Source: Antedon mediterranea (taxonomy: Eukaryota > Echinodermata > Crinoidea > Comatulida > Antedonidae). From it: 64,000 nucleotides of DNA. Shown here in pieces: positions 25,601-37,111 of this stretch (positions are counted from its first letter, which is position 1; every line of letters begins with the position of its first letter). The stretch is from the NCBI RefSeq assembly GCF_964355755.1, contig NC_092680.1, forward strand, positions 6,861,001 to 6,925,000, read 5' to 3'. The notes beneath the pieces were generated by a model. It worked only from the letters and a program-made list of their open reading frames with translations, was not told where the DNA came from and did not search any database. The translations under genes and the position numbers were made by a program.

Positions 25601-25684
25601 TCTGGAGAAATCACAACCCCTAGGTCAATCAGATATTGCAAATTATTATTAACTTAGCTTTTTAGTGAGTGGTCACCCTCTTAA
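22661..25684. other. no gene recognised
   Basis: AT-rich DNA, no convincing exon, no clear repeat. A candidate minus-strand donor near 22076 (CACG/GTAAGAAC) has no open upstream frame. Confidence 0.5.
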
Positions 25685-26085
25685 GGCCCATTCACACTAG
25701 GACGATAACGATCGACGATAATAGACAATAATTTGCATTTTTCATACATAAAATAAAAGAAATATAAAACCTTTTCATTCTAAAACTATAGAATAACCAT
25801 TTATGCTTCCTTTGATGAAAATTATATTTTCACACGTCCAATCAAATGACGTCATGATTAGTAGTAAGAGCAATAATATCGTGACAATACAACGATTTTA
25901 TTGTTTTTATGTATCATGACGTCATTTGATTGGAATTTTAAAAATATTATTGTTATCAAAGACAGCATAAATGATTATCCTATAGTCCTAGAACGAAACC
26001 CTTTCTAATTTCTTTTGTTTTATGTTTAAAAAATTCATGCTTATATATTTATCGTCGATCGTTATCGTCCTAGTGTGAATGGGTC
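25685..26085. mobile_element. MITE-3, about 400 bp with long terminal inverted repeats
   Basis: The left end is GGCCCATTCACACTAGGACG followed by ATAACGATCGACGATAA; the right end mirrors this as TTATCGTCGATCGTTATCG and CCTAGTGTGAATGGGTC. Inner segments also pair, for example CCAATCAAATGACGTCATGA against TCATGACGTCATTTGATTGG, so nearly the whole element is an imperfect palindrome. No open frame. Confidence 0.88.
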
Positions 26086-26499
26086 TTTATACCAAATGTA
26101 TCATGTAGTTGAACAAAATGAAAAAATACATCATGTTAAGAAAAAACATTAACAAAATTGATCTTAAAACTTCATGTGAGGTTACGGATTTGTAATAGGG
26201 ACAGAAAGAGAATTACAGAGTCTTGCTTCTTCAGCCTAAACAGAAAAAGTAAAGTATTTCCCATTTTAGATATTTCACAATGAAGTGGTTCATTTACCCC
26301 TACCCCTTAAAACGTGAAGAAAACTGGACTGTGGAAAGTCTCCTACTAGAGGATAAATATTAGTTATTATAATTTAATAGTTATCCCTGTATTATTTTGC
26401 ATGTCTCATTTCAATCCTTTACCATTTTACCATGTAAGGCTTTACGTAACAACCTCTAACAATTGATGTTGGTTGTTGTTGTTGTTGTTTGTCAATCTT

Positions 26500-26640
26500 A
26501 TGTATTCAGTATTCAGTATTTATTGGTACTCACTTTCAAATCAGTGGCACACACCTTTCGGTGGTGCGTCCATACAAATATAAACAACAACATATAAAAG
26601 GTAAAAGGTAAACTTACATAATTAACTTACATTGAAAAAA
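26500..26640 (-). repeat. probable retroelement 3' tail
   Basis: On the minus strand the stretch runs through GCACCACCGAAAGGTGTGTG to AGTACCAATAAATACTGAA, an ATACTGA-type repeated tail, and then a (CAA)n tract. This is how LINE or SINE 3' ends look. No protein remnant was found in it. It lies just left of the LINE fragment at 26895 but in the opposite orientation. Confidence 0.3.
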
Positions 26641-26894
26641 AAACAAAAACAAAAACAAATGTACAGTAGTAATTGCACACTTGAGTAGATACTTAAAAAC
26701 AATTGTATAACGAGCAAATCAATAAATCGATGCAATAGGTCAGTAGTAAATACACATTAGGGCCTACTTACAAAATGTCAGACAGAAAAAAAAAAAATAC
26801 TTAAACATAGTAGGCCTAAATAAAAAAAAACAACTAAAAAAAAAAAAAAAAAAATAGGATAGAAAATCCATCGTTTAGCAACAGTTTAGGCTAA

Positions 26895-27470
26895 TTATTT
26901 TATATAATTATTTGGTGCAGTGATTATCCTTCAAACATGGATAGATTCCTAAAACTCCAAAAACGTGTTGTTCGAATAATCAACCTAGCACCATTTGCCT
27001 CAACTTCTGAACCGTTGTTTAAAAAACTAAATATCTTAAAAGTAATAGATTTACATAGACAACAAATAATTACTTTTATGTTCCAATATGTTAAAGGTCA
27101 ACTTCCATTTTCCATAATTTCATTATTTAAAAAACCAAAGACTGTCCATAGTTATTATCTTAAGAACTCAAATTTACTTTATGTTCCTATTGTAGGTATA
27201 GCAAAAGCCAATTTTTTATTACAGTTCATGGACCTAAATTATGGAATAACTTAAAAGAGAATCTAAAAAAATGTGAAAATGCAAAAATATTCAGACATCA
27301 AATTAAGTATAACTATTTGAAAAATTATCATTCATAAATGTATTATTATTATGCCACTTTTACCTAATTTGTATACATTCTTATCAAAATTAATGAAATC
27401 TTTATTTGTTTATATTGTTTACATTGTTTAAGTTTTCATTAATTGAATAAATGTGAAATGAAATGAAAAC
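26895..27470 (+). pseudogene. LINE reverse transcriptase C-terminal remnant
   Basis: A 5'-truncated, frame-shifted non-LTR retrotransposon. The frame reads a WCSDYPSNMDRF segment, then LKLQKRVVRIIN, a SEPLFKKLNILK block, and the NSNLLYVP block that closes such ORF2 proteins. The frame then shifts near 27205 in a T/A homopolymer; the continuation, FITVHGPKLWNNLKENLK, is in another frame and ends at a stop near 27337. A 3'UTR and an AAATGAAATGAAA tail follow. Typical of the CR1/L2/Jockey-like group of LINEs; the exact clade is not assigned. Non-functional. Confidence 0.85.
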
Positions 27471-27474
27471 AATT

Positions 27475-30400
27475 AAGTAAATATCAAATTTAGTTCGTGA
27501 TCATAACCCAAGAAAAATAATAATTTAGTAAATGCAAATAATCATCTTATCTTGTGTGATTATTCATTTATGTTCGTCCATTTTAGTGCAGGGATTTAGT
27601 GATGATTTATGTTTTAATTATCTATTTTAACGTTACTAAAGTGTTTAATAGTTTAAGTGTTACTGTAGTTTTACTATAACTAGTATAGTTGATGATTTGC
27701 TGGTTAAGCAGAAAGAGGAAGTTCGCAAAGCTGGCCAAACATCCAATGTTTTTAATATGGCACCTAAAAATAGCTCATAATCAATAGGTATGCACATTAA
27801 AACCATTTCCTATAATCATAAAACAAATCGAAAATACGCTTGAAATTTGTCATTGCTTACATATAACAATAATGGGATAATGTTTACTTAGGTTGCTAGC
27901 AACAGGGAAAAGCATTATAAAAGGAAGCAATTGATGGAAATGGGCTTACAATTGAGTATAAAATAATAAAAAACCATTGGGGGCGCTAATTTCCATATAC
28001 TGTAATAAACGGTGTCTTCTCAACCTTTATGTTGTGAATCTACTTCCTGAGGTAGGAAGTTTATTTTCACACGCAAATTAATAAATATGCCTATTTGTAT
28101 CAGGTTGATTGTAATATAATTTAGATGGAATTATTCTTAATAAAAAAACCATTGTAGGCCTATTTGCTACATATATTCAGTGATTTTAGTCAGTTTAGTA
28201 AGTCAAGATTTCCAGGGTTTTCTCCAAAGCTTTTAGTAGGCCTGCTAATATATGCTTTTCTACCTTTAATGTCCTTTTGACTGATAGTAAGTTTAGGCAC
28301 TTTCTTCTTAAAAGATTTTCATCATTAGAAATACAAATAAAAAACTTTCAGAGAATCTGTAAAATTCGCCTTCAATAATTTAGTAAATGTTGTCATATCA
28401 TATTATTTATCTTTATTTATCTAGACATTTAGTGAGATCTGCACGGTATTATCACTAATAGGTCAAGTATACATTAAATATAAGTGGTGGTAAAACTCTT
28501 TCTACAATTCTGCAATTGCAAACTCTTTGACGGCGGTGGTTTGTATAGATTTTGCTGATCAATAACCAATGTTCCTAATTGACAGAAATGTTAAGCTTGT
28601 GAATCAATGAGCGAGTACTTACTAAAAAAAGGTCCAGAAAACCCATCGTGAGTAAACACTGCACTACTGTATGTAATTGACATTTTACTGTCATAAGAAC
28701 ACAAATGTCAAAGAATTGAGGACCTAGCGAATAGTTGTACTTTTAAGTACAACTATTTTCGATTTACACATTAAACTCGTGAGGCTTATTTTTGCCCATA
28801 TCCATTTCTTGCGTTTTTGAGACAGACTCCGCAGTATTATACATCTTTGTGGGTGGGTGAGTGGGGAGAACCACTCCCAAACACTAATTTTAAAATAAAT
28901 AAATTAACAATTTCAAATCATCTTAAAATATTGATAGCAATTTAAAAACAATTACCGTCATCGTTTGGTACGGTATTCAGTACAATCATTATAAATAATT
29001 ATTATATTATAAACCCTGTAAAATTAGAAAGGATACGTTATTATTTAATTACTAATTTAAGTCACCTTACGACTTCTAAAACCTATCTTGTAACTAGTTA
29101 GGAAGAAACATAACAAGATGCCCTTTTATCTGTTGCTAATAATTAATCTATAATTGTGTTGTATTGTGTTGCAGTCGAAATTAAATCGTTATATTGTTTG
29201 TTAACCGTAATTTCCATACGTATAATCGTACAAAAAAAATATTTTTTTAATAAGTAAGATGAGTAGCTTATTAACACAGTCATTCATTTTAGATAATAAA
29301 ATTCCGAGCAATATAAAACACATTTTGTTTAATTTTATAATGTGTATGAGAAACACGAAGTAGCTATATATCCACTTAATATAGTCTCAATAGCTGCTCG
29401 TCTCAATAGCTACCCGTCTGACAGTGACATCAAACAAAAAACACTACATTTCCTTTTTAAGTTGCAGCACCACAGACAAGAGTACATTAATAAAAGAACC
29501 GACAATATTTCAGACGTATCTTTAAAATTCAAATAAATTACGATGGACTTAGGAATGTCAAAATACATGTTATCTAAACTTTTAAATTCTATTCAATTTT
29601 CAATATTATGACATTGCGCAAATTAACTAATTAGACACTCGATCGGATTACATTACTATTACATACTGCGGTAGAGTTTTAAATCTTTCATGAAAAACTA
29701 GTCCTTTTTTAACTGCCAGGACATAGCTTTTATAGCATCAATCACATGCAAAGCAGCAATTCCGCAAACCCTGTGTCGCTCTCCACTTTAAGGTGGCTGG
29801 TCTCCCTCATTTTCAACGTTAAAACACAAACCCTTAAGCAGCAACTTATGACGTCATGTAATGTCATGAACATTAGACTCTGTTGGAGGAGGGAAACGTC
29901 TGCTTTTTTCTCCTTCTCGCGAATGTCCGGCGCCGTTGATTGAGATAATCAATAACATCAAGGATATTATCGTATACTAGCAACAGAAAACAAAAGCACA
30001 GATCGCTAATGATGTCAGCCCAATGAAACATATGTTCTTACTGCCAATGTTTGACCTGAAACATTCATTAATATATTTATTTGCGAAAATTTTATTGTAG
30101 GCCTAAGCACGTGTATGCGTTTTATTGATACGCTGCAATCACATGACAGAATACGCCAGTGAATTGTAACAGTTGCGAGGGAAATTAAATTTCACAACAT
30201 TGCACTGGCTTAAGAGGAAACCAAATAGCTGCATCATCATAATACGTAAATTATAGAATTCATTATATAATCTATTTTGGTACAATTGCCGCGCGGATGC
30301 TAATTAATCGATCAAATAAACTTAAGTATTTACGATATGACAATAATGGACGGAAGGACACATGAGAAAATAACAGTCAAACATTAGTATCTACAATAAC

Positions 30401-30955
30401 ATTATTTGCTCAGTTATCAGACGAATTCTGTGATACAGCGGCACATGTGGGCCAATGTAAAATCTGTATTATGGAATTATTTTCACCGTTGAGGCATGTA
30501 GGCCTACTTATAATAGTTAGGGTAAATATACAATGTCACATGTGACATTTACCCTCAAATGTGATATAGATACGACTCACGGAATTTTAAATCTGGACAA
30601 ATTGTATTGTACCGAAAATAAATGGCTAATATATGAATCATGAATGTTTTTTACGACATTAACTACAATTCAACTTACAATATCTACCACTTGAAAACCC
30701 TTTTATTTATCGTTCCAAATTTGATACATTCAAAGCTATAATTATTATATTTTCTAGAACCTTTCACGATGCCTTCAAAATAATAATAATAGGCCTAATT
30801 ACCTACAAATATTGCACTATTTTGAAGTAATATCAATATCGACGATAAATGCCTATCTAAAACTAATATTATCCTCCATAAAATAATTATAATTTAGTAA
30901 TATTGATCCTATCATGGAGAAATCTCAATGATCCTATCTTTAAAACCTTTAAACT
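27475..30955. other. no gene recognised; two small palindromes
   Basis: AT-rich DNA. AATAGTTGTACTT and its complement form a 13-bp hairpin at 28730-28757. AATGTCACATGTGACATT at about 30533-30550 is a perfect 18-bp palindrome inside a GGGTAAA/TTTACCC pair. 29770-29940 is unusually GC-rich (TCTCGCGAATGTCCGGCGCC) but its open frame has no known motif. Confidence 0.5.
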
Positions 30956-30957
30956 TG

Positions 30958-31165
30958 CTATGTAGTGCTTAGCGTGCTTTCCATTCAATCCAAAGGTCCA
31001 GGGTTCAATCCAGACCTAGCGTCAGGGATGTAAACTCATGATTGTCTCCCTAAATCTCAAATGATTTTATAAGCACGATATCGCATATGTACACTATATA
31101 ATCGGCTTACTTAGGCTTACTTGCTGTTGGATGTGTATGAAACATCAATAAATAAATCAAAATAA
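30958..31165 (+). mobile_element. SINE-D (tRNA-derived)
   Basis: A tRNA-like head has TAGTGCTTAGCGTGC in the A-box position and CCAGGGTTCAATCCAGACC in the B-box position about 45 bases on. An unrelated body follows, ending near CATCAATAAATAAATCAAAAT. A minus-strand relative of the head is at 53640-53712. Confidence 0.6.
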
Positions 31166-31189
31166 ACGTACATGGTCATGTAAACTTAC

Positions 31190-31423
31190 CTTTCGTGTAT
31201 CCTAACAATGTGGATTCAATGCACTGCTACTTGACTCTATTTCACATGAATGCTGTCTTCAAATCTGTAGACGTACACCGGACTACGTTGAAGACGAATA
31301 TGATGTTAGCAATACTACTGCACAGAGATATTAGTTAGTTGAAACAGTGTGTCAGTGTGTGCCCTCAGTGGCAGCCAATGTTTGAACGGTTTAGAGATCA
31401 CCTATCAGCAAGCAGCCTTCACA
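31190..31423 (-). other. candidate first (5'UTR) exon
   Basis: On the minus strand a TATAAAG (31447-31453) is followed about 30 bases later by a possible start near 31423, and the transcript would end in a CACGAAAG/GTAAGT donor with the last exon base at 31190. No long open frame is present. It points towards the GPCR gene, whose coding exon needs an upstream untranslated exon, so it may be exon 1 of that gene with an intron of about 19.9 kb. This link is an inference. Confidence 0.3.
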
Positions 31424-31446
31424 CAGTCATGTGTCACGTTAACTTG

Positions 31447-31453
31447 CTTTATA
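31447..31453 (-). promoter_or_regulatory. TATA-like element
   Basis: TATAAAG on the minus strand upstream of the candidate exon 31190-31423. In AT-rich DNA such words occur by chance. Confidence 0.25.
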
Positions 31454-31599
31454 TTATCACTGTACAACATCGTTTTTATTGTCCGTAGACACATTAACGA
31501 TGTGTTTGTTGCTACACTATTATTTACCGATATATTTCTTGTAAAAGCCGTGTTGCACAATAAACGTCAATATAACAAGTAATTATGTTTGGGCTACCC

Positions 31600-33120
31600 T
31601 TTACTTCTAACTTTCTGTGAATTCATAATGTACAAGCATAGATAATCTCTAATGAAACCGCTAGATAATTTACTGGAAATTAATAAGTTAATGAGATGAT
31701 CTTTGAGAGTGAGAAAGATCCAGTGTGTTGCTATAAGTCGTAAACAACAACAAAAACTACAACATAGTTAACTTGAATTCTAATAATAAACTAACCTACT
31801 GTCAATGGAGCAACAATAATAATATATATACTACATTAACATGTATTTTGTTAATGTTGTTAGCAATTAATTGTTAATTATTAGTAAATTCAGGTTTGCG
31901 GTACACCATGTCTGTGTTGCTAAAATGAAGTTGACAATATTTCTTTTCGGGTGTGATGGTACGATTAATATATTTTAAGTTTTGTTTTTCTTTTGGACTA
32001 GTCTAGTCTATATTAGTAATATAAACATTTAAACATTAAAATATCATTGTTGCTATCATTAACGAACACTTTTACAGTATACATTATCACCACTGTTAGT
32101 AGAATGAAAATATGTAATCTTCTTTAAAGGAACAGCAAAATTGAGTCGTCTGATTATCTATCGACATGATACGAAACTTTATCACATGTGAATTGCGCCA
32201 ATTCTCGTCTCGCAGCAGGCAAAAGGAAAAACTAACACGGCGACAAGCTGAGAATGATAATTCGCGAAAGCCACCGCCGTGTAATGTTGACTGAAGTCTT
32301 GCCGTAACGACACTAAGTAGGCCTATGTATATATGCTCATCATCATGTTCAAACCTAAAGAGATACATTCATTCGAAGACCAGGCAATATACATAAAAGA
32401 CAGTCTAGCACTGTCTAGTTACATTGACGATAGGCCTACATACGCAGAATATCATTTTTGATAATTCGATGATATGGAAAAGCATTTTGTTTCTTCTAAT
32501 CCACACCTTTTGATGCTGACATGACGTGGAACTTTTATATTAGGCTTAAGACTGGTTCTATACTAGGCTGAAAATGGTTTCAAAAACCGTTATGACAAAA
32601 CAACATATATAAACCAAAGCCAACGGTTAAAGAGTGACGAGAAAAATAAAGTCATGGAAGTTTAAAGAGAAAATCTCGATTTTCTTCAGCTTTTGACTAT
32701 ACCCCTAATTACAAAATGATACACCCCCATCATAACAGATACACACTGGAATAATTTCCGACTATTCCTAAAGGCATGGCTATTAGAAAATGTGTCATCT
32801 GAACTGTAATGTGTTCAGTAAGTACCCAAGCAGTTAAAACTAGAACACCACCACGTCGGGTTTTTATGCATCACAAAGCTAATGGGAGATTTCGATTTTG
32901 TTAATGACCAGAAAGACGGACTTTGTCAAACGAGGATCACAAATCTTACAAATCCTTGCTAGATGTTATACTAATATTATTATGTATTATAAGAACTGTT
33001 GGTGTTGTTTCGAGTGCGACGCGACTAATAGTAACAATACAACATATGCATTTACATCACTTAACAGGCATGTCACTATAAAAACTATTTGAGGCATATA
33101 CTATGAATGCTATACATGGT
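31600..33120. other. no gene recognised
   Basis: AT-rich DNA with a locally GC-richer island at about 32190-32300 (GCGCCAATTCTCGTCTCGCAG and CACCGCCGTG). No exon was supported. Confidence 0.45.
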
Positions 33121-33126
33121 ACGTAA

Positions 33127-33222
33127 ATGAATACAATAATATTGTATTCATTTCTTAACGTTTTAATTGACTAGGCTAGATGGTATATATTATATACCAT
33201 CTAGCCTAGTCAATTAAAACGT
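33127..33222. repeat. two adjacent perfect palindromes
   Basis: 33127-33151 has 12-base arms (ATGAATACAATA) around one A. 33158-33222 has 32-base arms without a mismatch around one T; the arm contains TTGACTAGGCTAGATGG. Seven bases separate the two. Such arms can extrude as cruciforms in DNA or fold as hairpins in RNA. Confidence 0.95.
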
Positions 33223-33532
33223 AAAGAGTTCTATTGCGTCGGCCTAACGATATGCTTTACAACGTCGAAGCTTATACATTTATTATATAGTGATATATAC
33301 ACCTACTGGAGACTTACAGGCCTAATAAGCCCTCGCCACTATAATCGAACATAAGACATCTGAATTAACCTAAAATAAATAGCTATTTATAGTCACTAGA
33401 CCACATAACGGGTATCATATGCAAAACTGCTTGTTGGTACCGATGTGACGCTTACATAAATAAATAATTAATTAACTCTTTTGCGCACATAATTTGCAAT
33501 GAAACTTGTACAGAATACACCTTACAAAAAGT

Positions 33533-33790
33533 CTTAATTCTTATCCGACCAGTTTATTCTAGTTTTCCTAATCCTAGTTTGCCGAACCCAGTTTGCCGAC
33601 TAGTCATGTAAACGAGTACAAGTAGGCCTAATGTAATAAACCTTTCATCTTACCTAAGATTGAAACGGTATTAATTACTATCCGACCAGTTTAGCCTAGT
33701 TTTCCGAATCCCAATTTGCCGAACCCAGTTTGCCGACTAGCCATGTAAACGCCTACTGTAATAAAACTCTTATCTTACCAAAGATTTAAA
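33533..33790. repeat. tandem duplication of about 130 bp
   Basis: Two head-to-tail copies share ATCCGACCAGTTTA, CTAGTTTTCC, GCCGAACCCAGTTTGCCG and CATGTAAACG, ending in a TTATCTTACC-like word. Within each copy GTTTGCCGA is itself repeated. Confidence 0.9.
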
Positions 33791-34831
33791 AAAAAAACAC
33801 TGTACAATGATTTGAACTGTTGCCATTTAACAGACTTTCTTTAATATACGAAAACTTAATTATCACAGATTAAGACAAGGTCATGTATATGTATTTTTCA
33901 TCAATGTTTCCATAATGTAGTACTTAACTAATACATAGAAGTGGGACGAATAATGGATAATGTAATCATAGCAAAATGTAGAAATATCAATTTTCAATCC
34001 GAGGTTGCAACATTAACAAGTTCGTTAATTAATTTCGTTATGCACATTGAAGAAACTGGAATACCTTTTTGTAAGTTTAAACTATAAGTGACAGGACGTG
34101 ATTAGAAAAATATCACTCAAAGAGAAATGCCTTGGGGAAATCATTGAATATTATATTCATCCTTCAAGCTGGTTACGGTATACCATTCAGTATGTCCATA
34201 TTAATATTAACAAACATAGGCCTAACATTTTTATCATCAAAATGTTTATTCTTATTTCGTTTTACGATTATGAATATCATCTATTCAGGTAGTAATATAT
34301 CAAGTTGATAATAAATATGTTATCTATAAATTTATAATACATTATTATATCTTTTTAGTATTATATCGACGACCTATTTATTTAAAATAACATCAAACAT
34401 TAAAAAAACATGGCAGCATGCATGCTGCACGATGCTTTACCATTACAATTACATCAAAATATTACATTTCATTTAAAAATCCAATTAATATTTAGGATAG
34501 GACCGTGAAAGATGAATTAAATTTCAGAATTGTTAAATAATGTATCATTTTTTGAATTGTATATTTTAAATTATGGGTTTGTCGAGATTAGATTTCATGG
34601 AGGATTTGGTTTTTACCATATGAGTTTATGTACATAATGATATATGTCATTTTAATTTTCCATCGTTATTTGAGTGGTTTTATATATAGATGTATTAGGC
34701 CTACATTTAAATGTATTTGTTTTTGTTTTGTTTCGTTTTTTAAATAAGTTCTCCGATCGTTATAAAACATGTTTTGCATTTCAATTCTTAAGTTCTTCCC
34801 ATAAATGAAAGATTTATAAATACAGTATAAT

Positions 34832-35023
34832 CTATGTAGTGTACAAGTATATTATGTGTTATATAGGGAACATTTGACAGCTGAACCAATCTCTTTTATT
34901 GCCATATACAATGATAAATATTTTTATATATCCACGCGTGAAGATTTGCACAAGGTCTTCGTAATTTTGCACGATTTAGTCGAATCGGTCTTACTTCGAA
35001 ATTTAGGTTACATTGCCTATAAT

Positions 35024-35073
<50 letters not shown>

Positions 35074-35200
35074 ACAATGTTAAGTCAAAGTGCAACTTGT
35101 CACTGAGGTGTTTATTTGATCATTTTATGAAAGTCGGATGTGTTCTGATAAAAAAAAATTTTTTTTTTTCATTTTCAAAAACAAAATGAATAGGCCACTA
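34832..35200 (+). mobile_element. hammerhead-bearing tandem unit, shortened copy
   Basis: Almost identical to the unit at 35198-35785 but lacks the internal stretch with the ribozyme: its first 200 bases match 35198-35404, then a TA array, then 35069-35200 matches 35654-35785. The loss is best explained by recombination between two TA tracts. The start CTATGTAGTG directly follows the previous unit's end at 35198, so the arrangement is true head-to-tail. Confidence 0.75.
35025..35069. repeat. (TA)n microsatellite
   Basis: Uninterrupted TA dinucleotides in the shortened unit. Confidence 0.95.
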
Positions 35201-35447
35201 TGTAGTGTACAAGTATATTATGTGTTATATAGGGAACATTTGACAGCTGAACCAATCTCTTTTATTGCCATATACAATGATAAATATTTTTATATATCCA
35301 CGCGTGAAGATTTGCACAAGGTCTTCGTAATTTTGCACGATTTAGTCGAATCGGTCTTACTTCGAAATTTAGGTTACATTGCCTATAATCTTATATATAT
35401 ATATTTTTATGTAATTTTGTGACTTATATATGTTATCCTTTGTTACA

Positions 35448-35498
35448 ATTCTTTTCACCTGATGATGGGCTATGCCCGAAACATGTCGTTAAAATAAA
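35448..35498 (+). ncRNA. type I hammerhead ribozyme with minimal helix III
   Basis: The core CTGATGA is at 35459-35465. Helix II is GGGC (35467-35470) with GCCC (35474-35477) around TAT. GAAA is at 35478-35481. Helix III is just A35481-T35486 and C35482-G35485 around AT. The cleavage triplet is GTC, with the predicted cut after C35487. Helix I pairs 35449-35458 (TTCTTTTCAC) with 35488-35497 (GTTAAAATAA), eight of ten pairs. All conserved core bases are present. One oddity is the extra unpaired T35466 between the core and helix II. Helix III this short is known from Penelope-like hammerheads, which are thought to act as dimers. Confidence 0.75.
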
Positions 35499-35567
35499 TC
35501 TATATTGAGGCAGTTTTAACTTATTTGATCTTGATTTTTTTCTATATCCTGCCTATGCAGCTCTTTG

Positions 35568-35570
<3 letters not shown>

Positions 35571-35654
<84 letters not shown>
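35571..35654. repeat. (TA)n microsatellite, about 84 bp
   Basis: Uninterrupted TA dinucleotides in the full-length hammerhead unit; open frames here encode only Tyr-Ile repeats. Confidence 0.97.
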
Positions 35655-35658
<4 letters not shown>

Positions 35659-35789
35659 ACAATGTTAAGTCAAAGTGCAACTTGTCACTGAGGTGTTTAT
35701 TTGATCATTTTATGAAAGTCGGATGTGTTCTGATAAAAAAAATTTTTTTTTTTTCATTTTCAAAAACAAAATGAATAGGCCACTAGGTG

Positions 35790-37110
35790 GTACCGTACCG
35801 TACTCAATACAAAAACAAGGGAATCACATTTTAACATTTATGAAGGAGGTGGATAATTAATTATTTAAAATATACAGTATGCCTAATAGCATACGAAAAT
35901 CGTAATTGTGAATAAGTCTGAATAATATGTAAATTAATTTCATTTAACATTTTTAGTTGATTTGCCTATACTATAATATTTCTGATATAACAATATCACT
36001 TCTTTGTGATTTTCCTCTAACACTATTGACATTAAATGTCAAATAGTTCCGCTTTATGTTTTTCTAACACACAGCTGACTGGGTTGAAATCCACCTTTAA
36101 GTCATCTACGATTACTGTTTGTGTGCAGAATGTAACTTTAAAAACATCATCAACTGTTCTGTGGCTCTCGGCAAGTTTAGTGTGTAGCCTATAGTCAATT
36201 TCTTATTAATCCTCTTGACGTACTCTTTGATTTATCTTTTGCATATATGTTTGTTTTCCTACTCTGTGCAATCTTTCGAACTGGGCTTTACAAAAAAAAA
36301 TATTTTTTCTAAAGATATTGCTTTACCGTCAAAGCATGATAACTGTTTTGCGTTTATTGTTGTTAATATCCCCTCATCTATATTACAAGATTTCATATAT
36401 TTTTTTTGGATTTGATCAATTATATTTCAAGTTTTATCATTTTAATAGATTGTATAGTAGATCAAATGCCACTGTTATGCCATCAAAACATATCTTACTG
36501 TTTTGTTTTGTACTGAACCATTTTTGTGAATACAGTCAAACAATTCCCCATATCCTTTTAATAGATAATACACAAACAACAGTCATAAAATCACAAGCTT
36601 CGATGTAGATAGTATCCCCACAGAGAGAAAAACGGTTTTTGATAAAGCAATTTCTAGGGTAATCTCTATTAATGTAACGTAGGAATTTTGATATAACGTG
36701 ACACCAAAACCCAGATAAATACGTTAGCGCACGCAGTTCATCTAGTTGACTTATCCATGTGAATATATTTTAAATAAATGCAGTTATCAATATGATACGA
36801 TGTTTTGTTGTCAAAACTACAGAATGCTTCACAAGTTTTAAAGCTTCGTGATATAGAATTACTAAAAAAACTGAACTATGTTAAGCTACCAATTTTCACT
36901 GAATCAAATTCTGTGTAATATTTCTCACTGTGTTTAAAAAACATACAGTTATGTCGATCAATAAAATACATGTTCAATAAAAATAAGTGTTGTACGTTAC
37001 ATAATTTATTTCGAAATGATTGTTCGTATTTTTTTAGTGTTTTCGAATAATTTTAAACTTTGTTGAATTTGAATGAACATTGTTTGTTGAATATTTGTTT
37101 CTGATTCCAA
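35790..37110. other. no gene recognised
   Basis: AT-rich DNA. A short inverted repeat at about 36023-36052 (AACTATTTGACATT-type arms) is the only structure seen. Confidence 0.5.
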
Positions 37111-37111
37111 T

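Larger units (their letters stand above)
35198..35785 (+). mobile_element. 588-bp tandem unit with hammerhead ribozyme (retrozyme or Penelope-like remnant)
   Basis: Full-length copy of the unit repeated from 34832. It contains, in order, a 200-base segment, the ribozyme at 35448-35498, a CCTGCCTATGCAGC word, a TA array and a 130-base segment ending GAATAGGCCACTA. Penelope-like retroelements and the non-autonomous retrozymes of animals and plants carry type I hammerheads in direct repeats, which is the arrangement seen here. No reverse transcriptase or GIY-YIG remnant was found in or next to the units. Confidence 0.65.

Noticed and set aside
29746-29943. GC-richer open frame as an exon
   Set aside because: No matching splice sites in a consistent phase and no recognisable protein motif.
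34856-35422. Two open frames sharing a LTAEPISFIAIYNDKYFY segment
   Set aside because: They repeat only because the 588-bp unit is duplicated; start codons and ends are set by TA tracts, and no protein family is recognised.
35565-35774. Tyr-Ile repeat open frame
   Set aside because: Simple translation of the (TA)n microsatellite.
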